DNA of 8,884 nt from assembly GCA_016650355.1 (NCBI GenBank), contig JAENVX010000098.1:1-8884 (forward strand), given 5' to 3'. This document shows, piece by piece, positions 5,526 through 8,884 of the stretch. A model generated the notes under the pieces. The model was not told the DNA's origin. It worked only from the letters and a program-made list of their open reading frames with translations, and did no database searches. Each line of letters begins with the position of its first letter. Position 1 is the stretch's first letter. This DNA is from Bacteroidia bacterium. Lineage in GTDB: Bacteria > Bacteroidota > Bacteroidia > Cytophagales > Cyclobacteriaceae. The position numbers were made by a program, and so were the translations under genes.

Positions 5526-7040
5526 ATGGCACAACAAATAAAAGTACCGGTAGTTGGTGAATCGATCACTGAAGTGACCATCGCAAACTGGTTAAAGAAG
5601 GACGGTGATGTTGTGAAGATGGATGAGGTGATCGCTGAACTGGAATCAGATAAAGCAACATTCGAACTAACAGCGCCTCAAGCAGGAATTTTGAAAATTA
5701 AAAAGCAGCAAGGTGCAGTTGTGCCAGTAGGCGAGGTAATTTGTGAACTCGCTGATGGTGGACAAGCAACTCCCAATTCTAAACCAGAAGTCAAATCTAA
5801 TAGTATCGTATCAACACCGACAGCGCAACCCATGAAATCTACAGACGGAATAAAGGAAATGAAGGTGCCCACTGTTGGCGAATCTATTACTGAAGTAACA
5901 ATCTCTACTTGGTTAAAGAAGGATGGTGACTTTGTAAAGCTGGATGAAGTAATTGCAGAAGTAGAGTCCGATAAGGCCACATTTGAATTACCGGCAGAGG
6001 CAAACGGTATCTTAAGAATAATTGCAACAGAGAAAACGACACTTCCTATTGGAGGCCTCATTTGCAAAATAGAGATAACGGAAGGCGCGCCTGCGAGCAC
6101 AGCTCCTGTCGCTTCAGCTCCAACAATTGCACCTGTTTCGTCTGACAAATCGTATGCTGCAGGCCATCCATCGCCAACGGCTGCAAAAATTTTGGATGAA
6201 AAGGGAATTCCTGCGAATCAAGTGCAAGGGTCAGGAGTTGGTGGACGAATTACGCAAGCGGATGCAACGAATGCCACGCCTGCTAAGGAGACTAAGCCAG
6301 CGGCTTCAACTACTCCACCTGCGATTGCTTCTGGGGGATCTAGAAATAAGAGAAACGAAAAAATGACTTCTCTTCGCAAGACAATTGCACGAAGATTGGT
6401 AGCGGTAAAGAATGAAACTGCAATGCTTACCACCTTTAACGAGGTGGACATGAGGCCTGTGATGGATCTTCGCTCAAAATATAAAGATAAGTTTAAAGAA
6501 AAATACGGTGTTGGTTTAGGGTTCATGTCATTCTTCACAAAGGCAGTATGTGCTGCGCTAAATGAATTTCCTGCCGTGAATGCTTCGATTAATGGAGATG
6601 AAATTATTTACCATGATTATTGCGATATATCCATTGCTGTTTCTACCCCGCGTGGTTTAGTAGTTCCGGTGATCAGAAATGCTGAGGCATTAACCATGAA
6701 TCAAATTGAAGCTGAGATTGCAAGACTTGCCACCCGTGGGCGAGATGGCAAGCTTTCAATAGACGAAATGAGCGGTGGAACGTTTACAATAACGAATGGT
6801 GGTGTTTTTGGTTCTATGTTGTCGACACCCATCATCAATGCGCCTCAGTCTGCGATTTTAGGAATGCATAATATTGTGGAACGCCCCATTGCATTAAAAG
6901 GTGAAGTTGTGATCCGCCCTATCATGTACCTTGCTCTGTCTTATGATCATCGTATTGTCGATGGGCGCGAGTCAGTCAGTTTCCTTGTGAAGGTTAAAGA
7001 AATGCTGGAAGATCCGGGAAGATTGATATTAGGAGTTTAA
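5526..7040 (+). CDS. sucB: 2-oxoglutarate dehydrogenase E2 (dihydrolipoyl succinyltransferase) with two lipoyl domains
   Basis: E2o forms the core of the complex. Its lipoyl lysines carry the succinyl group from SucA to CoA, and Lpd then reoxidises them. The 504 residues are longer than the usual 400 or so because there are two lipoyl domains, about 2-76 and 109-184. Each has the motif ESDKATFE, with lipoylated lysines at K43 and K150. Ala/Pro/Thr/Ser-rich flexible linkers lie at about 80-108, 186-212 and 249-275. The E1/E3-binding domain is at 214-247 (HPSPTAAKILDEKGIP...GGRITQAD). The catalytic domain runs from about 278 to 504, with TFTITNGGVFGS (419-430) and the active site DHRIVDG (474-480), H475 and D479. 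The adjacent sucA argues for the succinyl rather than the acetyl enzyme, and the GESI(T)E lipoyl start agrees. The distinction from other 2-oxoacid E2s rests mostly on that context. Confidence 0.93.
   Translation: MAQQIKVPVVGESITEVTIANWLKKDGDVVKMDEVIAELESDKATFELTAPQAGILKIKKQQGAVVPVGEVICELADGGQATPNSKPEVKSNSIVSTPTAQPMKSTDGIKEMKVPTVGESITEVTISTWLKKDGDFVKLDEVIAEVESDKATFELPAEANGILRIIATEKTTLPIGGLICKIEITEGAPASTAPVASAPTIAPVSSDKSYAAGHPSPTAAKILDEKGIPANQVQGSGVGGRITQADATNATPAKETKPAASTTPPAIASGGSRNKRNEKMTSLRKTIARRLVAVKNETAMLTTFNEVDMRPVMDLRSKYKDKFKEKYGVGLGFMSFFTKAVCAALNEFPAVNASINGDEIIYHDYCDISIAVSTPRGLVVPVIRNAEALTMNQIEAEIARLATRGRDGKLSIDEMSGGTFTITNGGVFGSMLSTPIINAPQSAILGMHNIVERPIALKGEVVIRPIMYLALSYDHRIVDGRESVSFLVKVKEMLEDPGRLILGV
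5541..5990 (+). repeat. Tandem lipoyl-domain duplication inside sucB
   Basis: Codons 6-48 (5541-5669) and 113-155 (5862-5990) encode 43-residue segments that agree at 37 positions. By my count, 21 of those 37 shared residues use different codons in the two copies. The duplication is therefore old and the protein sequence has been held by selection, not by recent copying. The C-terminal halves of the two domains (49-76 against 156-183) agree at only about 9 of 28 positions. Confidence 0.85.
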
Positions 7041-7115
7041 AAGATTGGATCTTATAGCATGAATCGAGCTTAAAGATCTTCGATTGTCGACATAATAAGA
7101 ATAGAATTATCATTT

Positions 7116-8513
7116 ATGCAATACAATGTAATCGTAATTGGTTCTGGCCCCGGAGGATATGTAGCTGCAATCCGCTGTGCCCAGCTTGGTTTTAAAACTG
7201 CAATTATTGAAAAGTATTCTACCTTGGGCGGTACGTGCCTCAATGTTGGATGCATTCCCTCAAAAGCTTTGCTCGATTCATCAGAGCATTTTCACAATGC
7301 AGCTCACACATTTAAAGAACATGGTATAGATATACCAATGCCTAAGGTTAACCTCACTCAAATGATAAAACGTAAGAGCGAGGTAGTGAAGCAGACTTGT
7401 GACGGCATCGTTTTTCTAATGAAGAAAAATAAAATTGATGTTCATACTGGTGTTGGTTCTTTTGTTGATAAGAATACAATCAACGTAAAGTCCGCTGATG
7501 GCAAAGAAACCACTTTGACAACCGAGAAAGTAATCATTGCCACTGGCTCAAAACCCACCCCACTTCCTTTTGCTCCTTTTGATAAGAAAAGAATCATTTC
7601 AAGTACAGAAGCTTTAGAGTTGAAGGAAGTTCCAAAACATTTCATTGTTGTTGGTGGAGGGGTTATTGGAATGGAATTGGGTTCAGTATTCGCGCGAATC
7701 GGGTCTAAAGTTTCTGTCGTTGAATTTTTGGATAGTTTAATCCCTACTATGGATGGCACAATGGGCAAGGAACTGCTAAAGTCCGCGAAGAAGTTGGGCA
7801 TGGATTTTTATCTGGGTCATAAAGTGACAGCCCTTGAAAACAAGGGAAAGGAAGTTTTGTTAAAAGCGGAAGACAAATCCGGAAAGGTATTGGAGCTAAA
7901 AGGAGATTACTGTTTAGTAAGCATTGGCCGAAAACCTTATACAGATGGACTGGGTTTGGAGAAAGTTGGAATAGAATTAAACCGAGGGCAAGTGCCAGTT
8001 GATAATCACTTGAAAACAAAAGTTGATACCATTTATGCCATTGGTGATGTAGTGCGTGGCGCAATGTTGGCACACAAAGCAGAAGAAGAAGGCACACTGG
8101 TAGCAGAGCAGTTTGCTGGTCAAAAACCACATATCAATTATTTATTGATACCTGGTGTGGTATATACCTGGCCGGAAGTAGCAAGTGTTGGATATACAGA
8201 GGAGCAACTGAAGGCCGATGGCAAGTCATATAAAGTAGGAAGCTTTCCTTACAAAGCTTTAGGCCGCGCGAGAGCAAGTATGGATTTGGACGGTCTGGTG
8301 AAAATTCTTGCGGATAAAAATACAGATGAGATTTTAGGCATTCATATCATCGGTGCGCGCGCAGCGGATATGATTGCATCGGGAGTAACAGCCATGGAAT
8401 TCAGAGCATCTGCGGAGGATGTATCCCGAATGTCACATGCGCACCCTACGTATATGGAAGCAGTAAAGGAGGCTTGTCTGGCGGCAACGGCAAACAGACC
8501 TATCCATATGTAA
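7116..8513 (+). CDS. lpdA: Dihydrolipoyl dehydrogenase (E3)
   Basis: E3 is an FAD enzyme that reoxidises the dihydrolipoyl groups of E2 and passes electrons to NAD+. The 465-residue length is normal. The FAD-binding GSGPGGY is at 9-15 and the redox disulfide GGTCLNVGCIPSK at 38-50, with C41 and C46. ATGSKP (142-147) and the NAD-binding GGGVIGMELGS (180-190) follow, then the second FAD motif AIGDV (308-312). The C-terminal dimer domain supplies the catalytic pair H443 and E448 in SHAHPTYMEAVKEA (440-453). All catalytic residues are present, and there is no N-terminal lipoyl domain. It follows sucB by 75 bases that hold no terminator, so it probably belongs to the same transcript. It may also serve other lipoyl complexes elsewhere in the genome, such as pyruvate dehydrogenase or glycine cleavage; that is inference. 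Confidence 0.96.
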   Translation: MQYNVIVIGSGPGGYVAAIRCAQLGFKTAIIEKYSTLGGTCLNVGCIPSKALLDSSEHFHNAAHTFKEHGIDIPMPKVNLTQMIKRKSEVVKQTCDGIVFLMKKNKIDVHTGVGSFVDKNTINVKSADGKETTLTTEKVIIATGSKPTPLPFAPFDKKRIISSTEALELKEVPKHFIVVGGGVIGMELGSVFARIGSKVSVVEFLDSLIPTMDGTMGKELLKSAKKLGMDFYLGHKVTALENKGKEVLLKAEDKSGKVLELKGDYCLVSIGRKPYTDGLGLEKVGIELNRGQVPVDNHLKTKVDTIYAIGDVVRGAMLAHKAEEEGTLVAEQFAGQKPHINYLLIPGVVYTWPEVASVGYTEEQLKADGKSYKVGSFPYKALGRARASMDLDGLVKILADKNTDEILGIHIIGARAADMIASGVTAMEFRASAEDVSRMSHAHPTYMEAVKEACLAATANRPIHM

Positions 8514-8515
8514 AG

Positions 8516-8884
8516 CTAAATTAGCTTGCATAATCTATTGATAATCCAGGATCGGATTAGTAATAAAATCACCAGAGGAATGAGAAAGACATTGAGGTCT
8601 TGCGGAAGCAATGCCCAAAACGTAAGTAATGCGAATAAGACCAGGCTGGTTACTTTAAAGTAGGTGACAAACCATTGCGGTTTATTACTTTTCCAAAACC
8701 AAAATAATACGACAGCATGGGCTGGAAAAGCCCAAAGCAAATTGAAATTGTTAGCTGCTGCTTTGTGATCTGTCGCAATCCAAAGTAATAACAATAGTAA
8801 CCCAACAAGCCCAACTACACCAAATAGTATAGTATCAAACCACTTCGATAGGCTATTTCTTTTGAAATCATAATAGGTCAATCC
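8516..8884 (-). CDS. DUF4105-like integral membrane protein, C-terminal fragment (cut by window edge)
   Basis: The reading frame is open to the right edge, so the 5' end is missing. The ATG at 8881 is probably internal. About 122 residues remain, with roughly four predicted membrane helices (numbered from that Met): 16-36, 46-63, 73-92 and 95-112. The stretch WIATDHKAAANNFNLLWAFPAH (34-55), between the first two helices, resembles my memory of the C-terminal membrane region of Bacteroidota DUF4105 proteins (TDH...NN.NLLWA.P.H). Those proteins have a larger N-terminal extracytoplasmic part that would lie outside the window. The function is unknown. It is convergent with lpdA, with 2 bases between the stop codons, so it is not part of the sucAB-lpdA operon. 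The family name is a recall-based match; that it is a membrane protein is much surer. Confidence 0.68.
   Translation of the reverse strand, partial: GLTYYDFKRNSLSKWFDTILFGVVGLVGLLLLLLWIATDHKAAANNFNLLWAFPAHAVVLFWFWKSNKPQWFVTYFKVTSLVLFALLTFWALLPQDLNVFLIPLVILLLIRSWIINRLCKLI

Noticed and set aside
5678..6148. 156-codon open frame antisense to sucB
   Set aside because: It is Ser/Thr/Val/Ala-rich sequence mirrored from the lipoyl domains and linkers of a well-identified gene, with no start signal or family match.
7062..7085. Hairpin AATCGA/TCGATT in the sucB-lpdA gap
   Set aside because: It is a 6-base stem with a 12-base loop and no T run, too weak for a terminator and with no sign of a regulatory class.
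7747..8130. 127-codon open frame antisense to lpdA
   Set aside because: It lies wholly inside a conserved enzyme gene and its Leu/Pro/Cys-rich sequence matches nothing known.
8542..8559. Hairpin TAATCC/GGATTA near the end of the DUF4105-like gene
   Set aside because: It is a short stem inside the coding sequence without a T run in either direction, so not a credible terminator.
1..8884. Search for a novel mobile, defence, CRISPR or biosynthetic system
   Set aside because: Apart from the uncharacterised membrane-protein fragment at 8516-8884, every gene is a recognised core housekeeping gene. There are no direct-repeat arrays, terminal inverted repeats, integrase or transposase remnants, tRNA attachment sites or abrupt composition shifts that I could see.

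Overview
The window is core bacterial chromosome, most likely from a Bacteroidota member and possibly a Cytophagales-like lineage. Four things point there. Upstream of several genes are -7 boxes matching the Bacteroidota form TAnnTTTG, two of them with a TTG at 19-20 bases. Most start codons lack a Shine-Dalgarno sequence. Ribosomal protein S16 carries the long C-terminal tail common in that phylum. A DUF4105-like membrane protein sits at the right edge. The lineage below phylum is inference.

Left part, minus strand (1-2604). A ribosome-biogenesis operon reads leftward as rpsP (S16), rimM (16S maturation factor), trmD (tRNA m1G37 methyltransferase), rplS (L19), the same order as the classical trmD operon. 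It starts at a good promoter (2574-2604) and ends at a strong intrinsic terminator (139-189). A second terminator-like hairpin lies between rpsP and rimM (1937-1965), so S16 may be made in excess over the two low-abundance enzymes. A lone -7 box before rplS may restore L19 output. Beyond the terminator, the first 21 codons of a class I fructose-bisphosphate aldolase run off the left edge, behind their own promoter (83-112).

Right part, plus strand (2761-8513). sucA, sucB and lpdA encode E1, E2 and E3 of the 2-oxoglutarate dehydrogenase complex. Together they convert 2-oxoglutarate, CoA and NAD+ to succinyl-CoA, CO2 and NADH in the TCA cycle. Gaps of 32 and 75 bases without a terminator suggest one transcript, divergent from the ribosomal operon across a 232-base intergenic region. 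SucB is unusual in having two tandem lipoyl domains.

Right edge (8516-8884). The C-terminal end of a multi-helix DUF4105-like membrane protein runs leftward and meets lpdA tail to tail, with 2 bases between the stop codons.

No tRNA, rRNA, CRISPR array, insertion sequence, phage gene or defence system was seen. I found no convincing new system. The points worth a second look are the lipoyl duplication, the intra-operon terminator and the S16 tail.
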